Assembly (NCBI RefSeq): GCF_004153195.1
Contig: NZ_SEMC01000006.1
Coordinates: 62,001-126,000 of the forward strand
Source of the DNA: Sporolactobacillus sp. THM19-2
GTDB taxonomy: Bacteria; Bacillota; Bacilli; Bacillales; Sporolactobacillaceae
Direction: 5' to 3'
DNA: 64,000 bases
The notes below the pieces were generated by a model. It did no database searches and was not told the DNA's origin. It worked only from the letters and a program-made list of their open reading frames with translations. This document shows positions 23,255 through 31,321 of this stretch, piece after piece (the stretch's first letter is position 1; each line of letters opens with the position of its first letter). A program made the position numbers and the translations under genes.

Positions 23255-24673
23255 ATGGATTCAACTGTAAATAAAAATGTGGGTTCCGGTACTGAATATC
23301 GAATCGCACCGATTATTCTTGTTCTTGCTTCCGGAGCATTCATTACCATTTTAAATCAAACTTTGCTTGTGACGGCACTGCCAAGCATTATGCGTGAAAT
23401 GAATCTGACACCGAATCTTGTGCAATGGCTTCAGACTGTTTTTCTGCTCGTGAACGGGATCATGATTCCGATCTCCGCGTTTCTTGAAGAGCGATTTACG
23501 ACGCGTATGTTGTTTCTTGGCGCGATGACGGCTTTTGCGGCGGGGACGCTGGTGTGTGCTGTGGCACCGGGATTTATCCCGCTGGTTATCGGGCGGATTA
23601 TCCAGGCGGCAGGGGCCGGCGTCATGATGCCACTGATGATGACCGTTATGTTTATTCTTTTTCCGGTTAATCGGCGCGGCACAGCGATGGGCATTTTCGG
23701 CCTTGTCATCGGCTTTGCCCCGGCTATTGGACCGACATTGTCCGGCTGGCTGGTGAATCATTACCCCTGGCGGGTGCTTTTCTATGTTGTACTGCCCGTC
23801 GCACTGATCGATCTGATTTTAGCCTATTTTGTGCTGAAGAATGTAACGAAACTGAGCTATCCGAAAATGGATGTGCTCTCCATTGTCCTGTCGACAATTG
23901 GTTTCGGGGGACTGCTTTATGGCTCAAGCGTAGCCGGCAGTATGGGCTGGACACATCCGCAAGTCCTGCTGACCCTGCTAAGCGGCACGGTTGCACTGAT
24001 CGTGTTTATCCGGCGACAGTTCCGGCTGAAACAACCGATACTTGAATTCCGCGTATTTAAATATTCCGTTTTCACCCTGACGACGGCGATCGGGATGCTG
24101 AGCTTTGCGGTATTCATTTCAGGAACGACTATTTTACCCATCTTTATGCAGACGATGCTTGGCTTTTCGCCATTAAAATCAGGATTGATGCTGCTCCCCG
24201 GTGCACTGGTCATGGGCATCATGTCACCGGTCACCGGCCGTATTTTTGATAAAATCGGTGCGCGCGGACTGACCATCACCGGTCTTTGTATTCTTCTGGT
24301 CATGACCCTGCTGATGAGCAGGATGGACCAGCATACGACGTTTACGTATCTGGCCGTAATCAATGCGATCCGGATGTTTGCTCTCTCCATGGTTCTGATG
24401 CCCACCACCACGGCGGGACTGAATCAGCTGCCTGCCAGACTGATCCCGCATGGTACAGCGATGAATAATACGATGCGTCAGGTTGCCGGTTCCATTGGGA
24501 CAGCCGTCTTATTTACTGTTATGGCGGCGGCAACGCTCAATCCGGCCAGGTTCGGGGTTGCCGGTATGATACACGGCGTGGATATTGCATTTCTTACAGC
24601 TTCTGTTTTTTGCCTGGCTGCGCTGATCCTGTCCTTTTTTGTACGGAGACCGGATTCCGGTGTATCCGGGTAA
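23255..24673 (+). CDS. DHA2-family (14-TM, EmrB/LmrB-like) drug:H+ antiporter
   Basis: 472 residues with about 14 membrane helices. 'LNQTLLVTALPSIMREM' in helix 1, 'WLQTVFLLVNGIMIPISAFL' in helix 2 and 'GRIIQAAGAGVMMPLMM' in helix 4 (motif B) identify the EmrB/QacA exporter family. 'APAIGPTLSGWLVNHYPWR' is motif C of drug:proton antiporters. It is close in sequence to the second exporter at 26092-27534, sharing 'LPxxxxxHGTAxxNTxxQVAGxIGTA'. It probably exports a lipophilic toxin. A terminator follows, and an Rrf2 regulator gene comes next. Confidence 0.9.
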   Translation: MDSTVNKNVGSGTEYRIAPIILVLASGAFITILNQTLLVTALPSIMREMNLTPNLVQWLQTVFLLVNGIMIPISAFLEERFTTRMLFLGAMTAFAAGTLVCAVAPGFIPLVIGRIIQAAGAGVMMPLMMTVMFILFPVNRRGTAMGIFGLVIGFAPAIGPTLSGWLVNHYPWRVLFYVVLPVALIDLILAYFVLKNVTKLSYPKMDVLSIVLSTIGFGGLLYGSSVAGSMGWTHPQVLLTLLSGTVALIVFIRRQFRLKQPILEFRVFKYSVFTLTTAIGMLSFAVFISGTTILPIFMQTMLGFSPLKSGLMLLPGALVMGIMSPVTGRIFDKIGARGLTITGLCILLVMTLLMSRMDQHTTFTYLAVINAIRMFALSMVLMPTTTAGLNQLPARLIPHGTAMNNTMRQVAGSIGTAVLFTVMAAATLNPARFGVAGMIHGVDIAFLTASVFCLAALILSFFVRRPDSGVSG

Positions 24674-24694
24674 AAATCCGATGTTTGAGTCGCC

Positions 24695-24722
24695 TGTCCC
24701 GAAAAGCGGGATGGGATTTTTT
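24695..24722 (+). terminator. Terminator after the first DHA2 exporter
   Basis: TCCCG-AAAAG-CGGGA hairpin followed by a T-run six bases later. Confidence 0.6.
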
Positions 24723-24738
24723 GTTCAATCAATTTCCA

Positions 24739-24767
24739 TTGATTTTTTAAACTGTATCTATTATAAT
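24739..24767 (+). promoter_or_regulatory. Promoter of the Rrf2 gene
   Basis: TTGATT (24739-24744), 17-base spacer, TATAAT (24762-24767), a good sigma-A match 33 bases before the start codon. Confidence 0.65.
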
Positions 24768-24799
24768 TACACTAATCTTCTAAAAGAGGAATCCAGAAC

Positions 24800-25312
24800 A
24801 TGAATAGTGAGTTTACCATTGCGGTTCATTGTCTGATTCTGCTGGCAAGTGCGCCTGATCATCTCTGGAACAGTGAATCATTGTCTCGGAAAGTGCACAC
24901 ACATCCGGCCAGAATTCGAAAGATTATGAGTATCCTGCGTAAAAGAAGACTCGTATCAACCAAGGAAGGTCTGGGCGGGGGTTATCGGCTGGACTGTGAT
25001 CCTGGTACGTGTACGCTTGCGCGGATTTACAGATCAACCTCATGCGCCGCACTCAAACTCAGCTGGTGTTCATCCGGTTGTATGGATGACCCGGATACGT
25101 CCGGCATTCAGCAGGTGATGAATCAGGCCTTTTCCGGGGCGGAGCAGATTCTGGAAAACTATCTGGAGCAATGGACGCTGGAAAATCTGTTAGAACAAGT
25201 GAGAAAGATACGGAACGGTTCCTCTGATCGATCCGGGCAGGAATTTGTTCCTTCCGGATCAGTACAGGTGAATCCGATCATTCAAAAAAACAAGATCGGT
25301 GGTGAAGTATGA
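24800..25312 (+). CDS. Rrf2 family transcriptional regulator with a Cys cluster
   Basis: 170 residues. The winged helix is seen in 'FTIAVHCLILLASAP', 'HPARIRKIMSILRKRRLVS' and the wing 'KEGLGGGYRLD', as in Rrf2/YwnA-type repressors. Cysteines occur at 'DCDPGTC', 'STSCAALKLSWCSSGC', more than usual for the YwnA group and suggestive of redox or Fe-S sensing; no spacing diagnostic of IscR or NsrR can be claimed. The last 45 residues are a polar tail. It has its own promoter and overlaps the next gene by four bases. It lies between two paralogous exporters and is a likely regulator of one or both. Confidence 0.83.
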   Translation: MNSEFTIAVHCLILLASAPDHLWNSESLSRKVHTHPARIRKIMSILRKRRLVSTKEGLGGGYRLDCDPGTCTLARIYRSTSCAALKLSWCSSGCMDDPDTSGIQQVMNQAFSGAEQILENYLEQWTLENLLEQVRKIRNGSSDRSGQEFVPSGSVQVNPIIQKNKIGGEV

Positions 25313-25677
25313 TGCAGCAGAAAGCAGCATGGAAAAAAGGCGACTGGGTGAAGGGAAGAACTGTGAATGGTGAATTAATGCATGGCTATGTCGTTGACTT
25401 TGACAATCATGAAGGCACAGTGAAGGTTCATGTCGTTGCATGCGATCGTGAATCTACTGTGGGTCGGGTTGTTGAGACGCTGAACTACCTGGTCAGACCT
25501 TTTCCGGTTTTACCATTTAACAGTCAGCAGATCCGTAGTATGGCCGATATTGCTCTGATCACTTCCGACCGTGATTGGTTCATGGATCTCTCATCACAGC
25601 TGGTCCGATTGAAAGATGATACACGTGACGGACATCGGTCGCATTCGGACTCCTGGTACTGGTCAGCACAGAGGTAG
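25309..25677 (+). CDS. IDEAL-domain-like small protein
   Basis: 122 residues. The N-terminal half 'GDWVKGRTVNGELMHGYVVD' looks like a small beta-barrel (SH3-like), and 'IRSMADIALITSDRDWFMDL' resembles the IDEAL helix motif of YpiB-type Firmicutes proteins. The match is from memory and weak in the first residues. It overlaps the Rrf2 gene by four bases (ATGA), so both are made together, suggesting a partner or co-regulated product. The function is unknown. Confidence 0.6.
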   Translation: MMQQKAAWKKGDWVKGRTVNGELMHGYVVDFDNHEGTVKVHVVACDRESTVGRVVETLNYLVRPFPVLPFNSQQIRSMADIALITSDRDWFMDLSSQLVRLKDDTRDGHRSHSDSWYWSAQR

Positions 25678-25702
25678 TCTTCCCTTTTATATAATGTCAT
25701 GT

Positions 25703-25738
25703 ACGAAAACGCGCAGGCTATTTCGTCTGCGCTTTTCA
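25703..25738 (+). terminator. Terminator after the Rrf2/IDEAL operon
   Basis: GCGCAG and CTGCGC arms flanked by AAAAC and TTTTC. Confidence 0.6.
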
Positions 25739-25831
25739 TATGATTGGAAAACGAAACGAATACGATAATGAGTAAAATTCTTTTCATCACAGAAAATAAA
25801 TGAGAGAATATTTGATGTGGAAAAACTGACC

Positions 25832-26010
25832 AAGTGAAACTTCAATCAGCAGGTTTTTTCGGGCGCACAGGATGCGCTCGTTTTTAGCCTGCCTCACTTC
25901 CCCGCTGATTGTTCGTTGAACCCATCGGGCTGCTGCGGGCAGTACCCGGGGCCTGTTCGTTTCCCCCTCATGACTTTGAGGTGGGGGTCTTACTGCCCGT
26001 TCATGCGGGA
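25832..26010 (+). repeat. Structured intergenic repeat family, copy B (longest)
   Basis: Begins AGTGAAACTTCAATCAG and ends CCCGTTCATGCGGGA. Perfect stems: AATCAGC/GCTGATT (25844-25850/25904-25910), GCGCA/TGCGC (25863-25867/25873-25877) and GGGCAGTA/TACTGCCC (25937-25944/25991-25998). The last encloses a CCCCCTCA/TGAGGTGGGGG hairpin (25963-25986). A terminal CCCG/CGGG loop closes the element. It lies 80 bases before the second exporter gene. Confidence 0.8.
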
Positions 26011-26091
26011 ATAAAGAAAACCCTGCGAAACGCTGTTGCGCTTCGCTGCTTTTTTCTGTCTGAAAAATAGGAAGAGGAGCTTTTGATACTT

Positions 26092-27534
26092 ATGATGCAA
26101 ACCACCCAAGCGAAAGAGAATCAGGACATAAAAAGAGGACCCATTACGTTTGCCCTGATTATTGGCGCCTTTGTCGCCATTTTAAATGAAACTTTTTTAA
26201 ATATTGCGCTTGCAGATCTGATGGATAGCTTTCAGGTTTCTGAAACTACGATTCAGTGGCTGGCAACTGCCTACATGCTGGTTATCGGTATTCTGATGCC
26301 CGTTTCAGCGCTGCTTACCGGGTGGTTTACCACCCGTCAGATGTTCCTCGGTGCGATGGGATTGTTCCTGTCCGGGACAGTGATCTGTGCCGTTGCTCCT
26401 GGATTCGGTATACTGCTTCTGGGACGGGTCATCCAGGCTGCCGGTGCAGGACTTTTAATGCCGACGATGATGAACACCATTCTTTACATCTATCCGCCTG
26501 ATAGAAGAGGCGCGGCGATGGGACTGATCGGTCTTGTGATTATGTTCGCCCCCGCACTGGGTCCGACCCTGTCCGGACTGATTATTTCTGTTCTCTCATG
26601 GCGCTGGCTCTTTATTCTCGTCATTCCGCTCGCTCTTTTTTCGATTATTTTTGCCTGCTTTTATCTCAGGAATGTTTCTAAAGTGACAAAACCAAAGGTC
26701 GAAGTCATTTCTATTGTGCTTTCAACGGTAGGGGTCGGCGGCCTGGTTTATGGTATGGGCTCCGGTGCAGAGGGCGGATGGATCGGCCTCGCCCTGCTCG
26801 TTGCAGGTGTCATCTCGCTGGGGCTCTTTATCTGGAGACAACTGGTCATTGATGACCCGGTCCTTAATCTGCGGGTGTTTAAATACCCTATGTATGCCCT
26901 CTCTATGATTGTTCTGATTCTGCTATTGATGACCCTGTTTGCGACGATGATCCTGCTTCCTCTGTATATGCAGAAAGTGCTGCTTCTGACTTCGCTCAGC
27001 GCCGGACTGACTCTGCTCCCTGGCGGCTTGATTAATGGACTTTTGTCACCTGTCATGGGGCGCTTATTTGACAAACTGGGTCCGAGATGGCTGGTTATTC
27101 CAGGCCTTCTTTTGATGAATGTCATTGTTCTGCTGTTCACCAGACTGACGACGTCCGTCAGCCAGATTTATCTCATCGTTTTATATGGTTTGCTGATGAT
27201 CAGTATGGCCATGGTCATGATGCCGATATCAACCACCGGGCTCAATCAGCTGCCGAAAAAGTTATACTCGCACGGGACGGCAATCATGAATACTCTGCAG
27301 CAGGTTGCCGGAGGAATTGGTACGGCCCTGTTTGTCGGGATCATGGTTTCCGGTCAGAAGGATTATCTGAGTCATGCTCCCAATGCCGGTGCACCGGGGC
27401 AGCTGCTCCGGGCGATGGTGTTCGGGATGAACCGTGCCTTCCTGATTGCCCTGATTTTTGCCGTCGTTTCCCTGATTCTGAGTCTCTTTCTGAAACGATC
27501 ATATGCCGAGAAGGAGCCGCTGCAGGAACAATAA
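26092..27534 (+). CDS. Second DHA2-family (EmrB/LmrB-like) drug:H+ antiporter
   Basis: 480 residues with about 14 membrane helices. 'LNETFLNIALADLMDSFQV', 'WLATAYMLVIGILMPVSALL', 'GRVIQAAGAGLLMPTMMN' and 'APALGPTLSGLI' are the same family motifs as the exporter at 23255. The charged residue in helix 1 differs (Glu here, Gln there: LNET against LNQT), which may change coupling or substrate. The start is uncertain: ATG at 26092 lies 12 bases after GAGGAG, and a TTG at 26083 is closer but too near. It is preceded by repeat copy B. Confidence 0.88.
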   Translation: MMQTTQAKENQDIKRGPITFALIIGAFVAILNETFLNIALADLMDSFQVSETTIQWLATAYMLVIGILMPVSALLTGWFTTRQMFLGAMGLFLSGTVICAVAPGFGILLLGRVIQAAGAGLLMPTMMNTILYIYPPDRRGAAMGLIGLVIMFAPALGPTLSGLIISVLSWRWLFILVIPLALFSIIFACFYLRNVSKVTKPKVEVISIVLSTVGVGGLVYGMGSGAEGGWIGLALLVAGVISLGLFIWRQLVIDDPVLNLRVFKYPMYALSMIVLILLLMTLFATMILLPLYMQKVLLLTSLSAGLTLLPGGLINGLLSPVMGRLFDKLGPRWLVIPGLLLMNVIVLLFTRLTTSVSQIYLIVLYGLLMISMAMVMMPISTTGLNQLPKKLYSHGTAIMNTLQQVAGGIGTALFVGIMVSGQKDYLSHAPNAGAPGQLLRAMVFGMNRAFLIALIFAVVSLILSLFLKRSYAEKEPLQEQ

Positions 27535-27611
27535 GTTAATTTAATAGGGATGCATGAGCTGTTTCTCCGATGGGCAGACTGTGTTCATGAGTGTGATCGG
27601 AGTGTGGACTC

Positions 27612-28352
27612 ATGGGTCAGTATCTGAATCCTGTAGAGGAAAAACAATCATTCAACCTTTTTTCAGTTGAACATGTGACGACACTTGGAATTGCGGGCTT
27701 GCTCATCATTAGCCTGTGTCTTTTGACGCTGCGGATCAGGAAGTCTCAGGGAAGTTCTGCGGTGAGAATCGTTCTTGCCGCGATCCTTCTACTGACTGAA
27801 ATAAGCTTTCAGATCTGGACCCTCTCATTCGGAAAATGGTCGCTTCAATCGTCTCTTCCCATAGAGTTAAGTGATCTGGCGGTCATCCTTGCTGCTGTGA
27901 TGCTGATCAGCGGGAGCCGCCGGCTGTTTTACTTTCTCTATTTCGCAGGCATCGGCAGTTCGCTGCAGGCACTGCTGACTCCGGATCTGGGGGCATATAC
28001 TTTCCCTCATTTCCGTTATATTGAATTTTTTACGGCGCATGCGGGAATGATTGCGGCCTGCCTGCTGTTGATTCTGATAAAAGGCTATCGCCCGGTTTAT
28101 CGATGGATCTGGATAACCTTCTTTCTGGTTAACGTATACGGCATAATCATTTTCTTTTTTAACCGGATGACAGGTGCCAATTATCTGTATCTGATGCATA
28201 AGCCGTCCGCTTCTCTTCTGGATTTTCTCGGGCCGTGGCCATGGTATCTGCTGTCGATGGAAGGCGTGATGCTGCTGGTTTTTCACATCCTCTATATCCC
28301 CTTCCTGATCCTGAAACTTAAAAAAATCAGGAATAAAAAAGTCTCCCGGTGA
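27612..28352 (+). CDS. YwaF/TIGR02206 family membrane protein
   Basis: 246 residues with about six membrane helices. 'LFSVEHVTTLGIAGLLI' near the start, 'LPIELSDLAVILAAVML', 'FPHFRYIEFFTAHAGMIAA' and 'NYLYLMHKPSASLLDFLGPW' are strongly conserved in YwaF-type proteins (TIGR02206), whose function is not known. The conserved His and Glu inside helices suggest a membrane enzyme or ion-binding site; that is inference. It is a single gene ending at a hairpin shared with the convergent niacin permease gene. Confidence 0.85.
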   Translation: MGQYLNPVEEKQSFNLFSVEHVTTLGIAGLLIISLCLLTLRIRKSQGSSAVRIVLAAILLLTEISFQIWTLSFGKWSLQSSLPIELSDLAVILAAVMLISGSRRLFYFLYFAGIGSSLQALLTPDLGAYTFPHFRYIEFFTAHAGMIAACLLLILIKGYRPVYRWIWITFFLVNVYGIIIFFFNRMTGANYLYLMHKPSASLLDFLGPWPWYLLSMEGVMLLVFHILYIPFLILKLKKIRNKKVSR

Positions 28353-28364
28353 CGGGAGACTTGA
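28338..28364. terminator. Bidirectional hairpin between ywaF-like gene and niaP
   Basis: AAGTCTCCCG-GTGA-CGGGAGACTT stem. It overlaps the last codons of the ywaF-like gene and lies behind the niaP stop on the minus strand, where an A/T-rich run follows. Confidence 0.6.
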
Positions 28365-28385
28365 CTTTTGTCCGATGTAATGGGA

Positions 28386-29618
28386 TCAGGCCAGTTCTTT
28401 ATTCTTTGTTTCTTTTCCGAGAAACAGTACCGCCAGAATCCCAACGACGATGGAGGCACAGAAAATCGTAAAGATGACGCCAATGGATACCTGACGGACG
28501 AGAAGATATCCGACCATTAACGGACCGAAAATACCGCCGATTCGCCCGAAAGCGGCAGCCATACCGGTACCGGTACCGCGGATGAGGGTCGGATATTGTT
28601 CCGGAGAATAGGCATAAAGAGCTCCCCAGGCCCCCAGGTTAAAGAAGGACAGCAGAATGCCGGAAACCATAATCATTGGAAGGGATTCTGCAATACCGAG
28701 GAAATAAGCAAAAACAGCTGTGCCAAGCAGATAAACGATCAGAACAGCTTTTCTGCCCCATTTTTCGATCAGCCAGGCCGCTGTAAAATAACCGGGCAGC
28801 TGTGCGATCGTCATCACGAGGACATACAGGAAACTTCTGACCATACTGAATCCCTTCGCTTCAACAACACTCGGCAGCCAGAGAAACATCCCGTAATAGG
28901 AGAATACCACGCTGAACCAGAGAATCCATAGCATAACCGTCCGTCTGGCATAAGGCTTTGACCAGATTTCAGCAATATTTCTGAACGGGTTCTGTTTCTC
29001 ATTCTTTTTTGCTGCAAATTTTGTGGAATCATGGATATTCCACCTCAGATAAATGGCATAAAATGCGGGAATCGCACCGATAATGAGGGCAACCCGCCAG
29101 CCGTAATCCGGGATGATGAAATAGGAAACAAGCGCAGCGGCAATCCAGCCGACAGCCCAAAAACTTTCGAGCAGCACGACAGTGCGTCCGCGTTTTTCGG
29201 TCGGTACACTTTCCGAGACAAGTGTTGAAGCAACAGGAAGCTCACCGCCCAGCCCTGTACCGATGAAGAAACGGAGAATCAGGAAGATGCCGATCCCCGT
29301 GGCGAGAGCGGACAGTCCCGCTCCAACGGAAAACAGAAGCAGGGTCAGGATCAGTACATTTTTTCTTCCAATCCGATCAGCCAGCATACCGAAGATGAAG
29401 GCCCCGACAGCCATACCGATGGATCCGACAGACCCGATCCAGCCCAGCTGTGAGGCGTCAAGGCTCCAGTCTTTTCCAATCGCAACCATAATAAATGAAA
29501 TCATTCCTACATCCATGGCATCGAACAGCCAGGCCAGCCCGGCCACGCCAAGTAGCTTTCTTTCCGATTGCCGGTTCACGGATCCCGTAAAAACGTCGTT
29601 ATGTGTAGTTGCTGACAT
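28386..29618 (-). CDS. niaP: Niacin permease, NiaP/YceI-like MFS transporter
   Basis: 410 residues with 12 membrane helices. 'RKLLGVAGLAWLFDAMDVGM', 'FGMLADRIGRKNVLI', 'GLGGELPVASTLVSE', 'RGRTVVLLESFWAVGW' and 'FSYYGMFLWLPSV' match what I recall of B. subtilis YceI (NiaP), the nicotinate/nicotinamide importer, almost throughout. The MFS motif A (GxLADRxGRK) is intact. It would supply the NAD salvage pathway. It is a single gene; a NiaR operator was not identified upstream. Confidence 0.88.
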   Translation of the reverse strand: MSATTHNDVFTGSVNRQSERKLLGVAGLAWLFDAMDVGMISFIMVAIGKDWSLDASQLGWIGSVGSIGMAVGAFIFGMLADRIGRKNVLILTLLLFSVGAGLSALATGIGIFLILRFFIGTGLGGELPVASTLVSESVPTEKRGRTVVLLESFWAVGWIAAALVSYFIIPDYGWRVALIIGAIPAFYAIYLRWNIHDSTKFAAKKNEKQNPFRNIAEIWSKPYARRTVMLWILWFSVVFSYYGMFLWLPSVVEAKGFSMVRSFLYVLVMTIAQLPGYFTAAWLIEKWGRKAVLIVYLLGTAVFAYFLGIAESLPMIMVSGILLSFFNLGAWGALYAYSPEQYPTLIRGTGTGMAAAFGRIGGIFGPLMVGYLLVRQVSIGVIFTIFCASIVVGILAVLFLGKETKNKELA

Positions 29619-29765
29619 ATTATCCCCCTGGATTCTATAATTGCGTTATCCGGAAATATCCGGGCGCTTTTCTTATCATGTGAACTTAACCTTGACCCTA
29701 TTATAAATAGAAAAATATCAGGTGTAAAGACACATGAAAGATGCTGCTGTAACCACCGGGTAGTT

Positions 29766-29801
29766 TTGAACACTTTTTGCTAATTAATATTGAACACTTT
29801 T
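29766..29801. mobile_element. IS21-like terminal repeats (remnant)
   Basis: TTGAACACTTTT occurs twice (29766-29777 and 29790-29801), 24 bases apart. Paired TTGAACACTTTT-like sites are typical of the multiple terminal repeats of IS21-family ends. No istA or istB gene is present here, so only an end is left. Confidence 0.4.
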
Positions 29802-29869
29802 CTCTTTGAAAATTGTGCTTCGGTGTTTCATTCTATAGCTCTGTATCTATTTAGACCGCTATGCTCCTA

Positions 29870-30096
29870 ACGTGGCACCAGCCTGAAGGATAAAAATGGG
29901 TGCGTGTCGAAGTATTAGAGTGGCTGGCGAAGGGAGGTCGGTTACTCTATGGTGTTTCGAGCCCGAGATTTAAACAGACCCCAACGACTCGGTGCACCAC
30001 CGAATGTTGCTCCTTTATGGAAGCACGCAGGATAGATTACTCAAAAGGATTGTTGCACCAGCCCTTCATACATACAGCCAGAGAGGGAGAAAACGA
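29870..30096 (+). mobile_element. IS110-type 5' non-coding end, possible bridge-RNA region (remnant)
   Basis: About 230 bases in front of the IS110 transposase fragment, GC-rich compared with what follows and with no open frame of its own that makes sense. The sequence GCACCAGCC occurs at 29875-29883 and again at 30055-30063. In IS110 elements this interval encodes the bridge RNA that pairs with target and donor. I infer the role only from position; loops were not modelled. Confidence 0.4.
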
Positions 30097-30264
30097 ATGG
30101 ACGTTGTCCAATCACACTGCTGCGGTTTGGATGTGCATTAGAAGAATGTGGTCGCCTGTGTCCTTACGCCTGAAGGGAAAGAGGTGCGGACATTTCTCAC
30201 TCTGACAGATGATCTTCTGAGTCTCTTGGATTGGCTGAAACCTCCTTGTATGTTATTGGTATAG
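30097..30264 (+). pseudogene. IS110-family transposase, N-terminal fragment with nonsense mutation
   Basis: From the ATG at 30097 the frame reads MDVVQSHCCGLDVH, a TAG stop (30139-30141), then KNVVACVLTPEGKEVRTF and a 'TLTDDLLSLLDWL' helix. This is the start of the RuvC-like DEDD domain of IS110 transposases; the first catalytic Asp is in 'GLDVH', and the stop replaces the Lys normal in 'DVHKK'. Similarity ends near 30250, so about 85 per cent of a typical transposase is missing. It is inactive and marks the left edge of the acquired island. Confidence 0.8.
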
Positions 30265-30390
30265 ACCCCTATTATCATACAAAGGAATGGTTCCTTTTTC
30301 ATTAACTTTTTTCACCTAATGGGTGAAAATAAGAAAATTGTCTGTCCCTTGTTGGGCAAGGTTCTAGCTCGTGGATAGATTAGTTCGTGA

Positions 30391-31321
30391 ATAATTCAGG
30401 ATAAACAATTTCTAATGCAAATAAATGCTTTAAAAAAAAAGGCCTGATATTGCGCTTACAGGGGGGTAACCATTTTTATCGAAATACTTATATGAAATTG
30501 TTAAAGAGACAATAAAAGATAAACACAAATTCTCAGTTAATACTAATGGGACGATTATAAATCGAAAAATAATTGAACTATGTGAAGAAAGCATTTATTT
30601 TAAACATTTTATAATATCCATTGATAGTTATAATGAAAAAACACATAATTTAATTAGAGGGCCTAAGTCTTTTCAAAGAACAATGAATTTCATTTCTTAC
30701 TTAAAGAAAAATAACATTAATTTCTGCATAAACATGACAGTAAACGAAATTAATTATAAAGATGTCGATAGAACTATAAAGTTAGCCCATTATTTAGGTG
30801 CTGAGGATATTTCCGTAGCTACTGTTAAGCCAAATGGACGTGGAAAAGCAACTTTAAGTTATAACGCCTTAAGAAAAATTTGGAAACAAGTGATAGACAA
30901 TAAAAATCTTATAAGTAAAAAGTTTAAAATATGGGGCAGTGAAGTTACTTTATTTTTATATGATTTCAATACGTATAAAGAATCAATAGAAAGAAATGAA
31001 AATGGAAGTTGCACTTTTGGATCTGTGGCAATGCATGTAAAATCTAATGGTGATATTTTAGGCTGTACTGCATGTGATGATGTTGTTTTGGGGAATATTT
31101 TTAATTCTAAAAAAAGCGATGTGTTAAGAAATACTTGGGGTAATAATATGATTTTGAATAAGATAAGATCCAAAAAATATCTTATTGGTGAATGTAAAAC
31201 TTGCAAATACTTAAACTTTTGCGGCGGTTGTAGATGCAGAGCATTTGGCGTTTATGGAAATCTATACGGTCCTGATCCATATTGTCCTATAGTCATGAAA
31301 AAGAAGATGGTAACAAAATGA
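30391..31321 (+). pseudogene. Radical SAM/SPASM protein, broken at the N-terminus
   Basis: The intact part (from ATG 30683, 212 residues) covers the end of the TIM barrel and a SPASM domain with Cys in 'GSCTFGS', 'GDILGCTACDDVVLGNI', 'GECKTCKYLNFCGGCRCRA' and 'DPYC', enough for auxiliary Fe-S clusters. Upstream the same protein continues in frame ('FSVNTNGTIIN', 'FIISIDSYNEKTHNLIRG') back to a TAA at 30467 exactly where TGGEP is expected (TGG-stop-PF). A frameshift near the A9 run at 30432-30440 joins 'QFLMQINALKKKG'. The CxxxCxxC cluster motif is not found. It overlaps the MATE gene by four bases (ATGA), so the pair once formed an operon. Confidence 0.85.

Noticed and set aside
29900-30205. 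Plus-strand frame of 101 residues in the IS110 left end
   Set aside because: It crosses the upstream region and the transposase start in a different register, with no family resemblance; the transposase frame from 30097 explains the sequence better.
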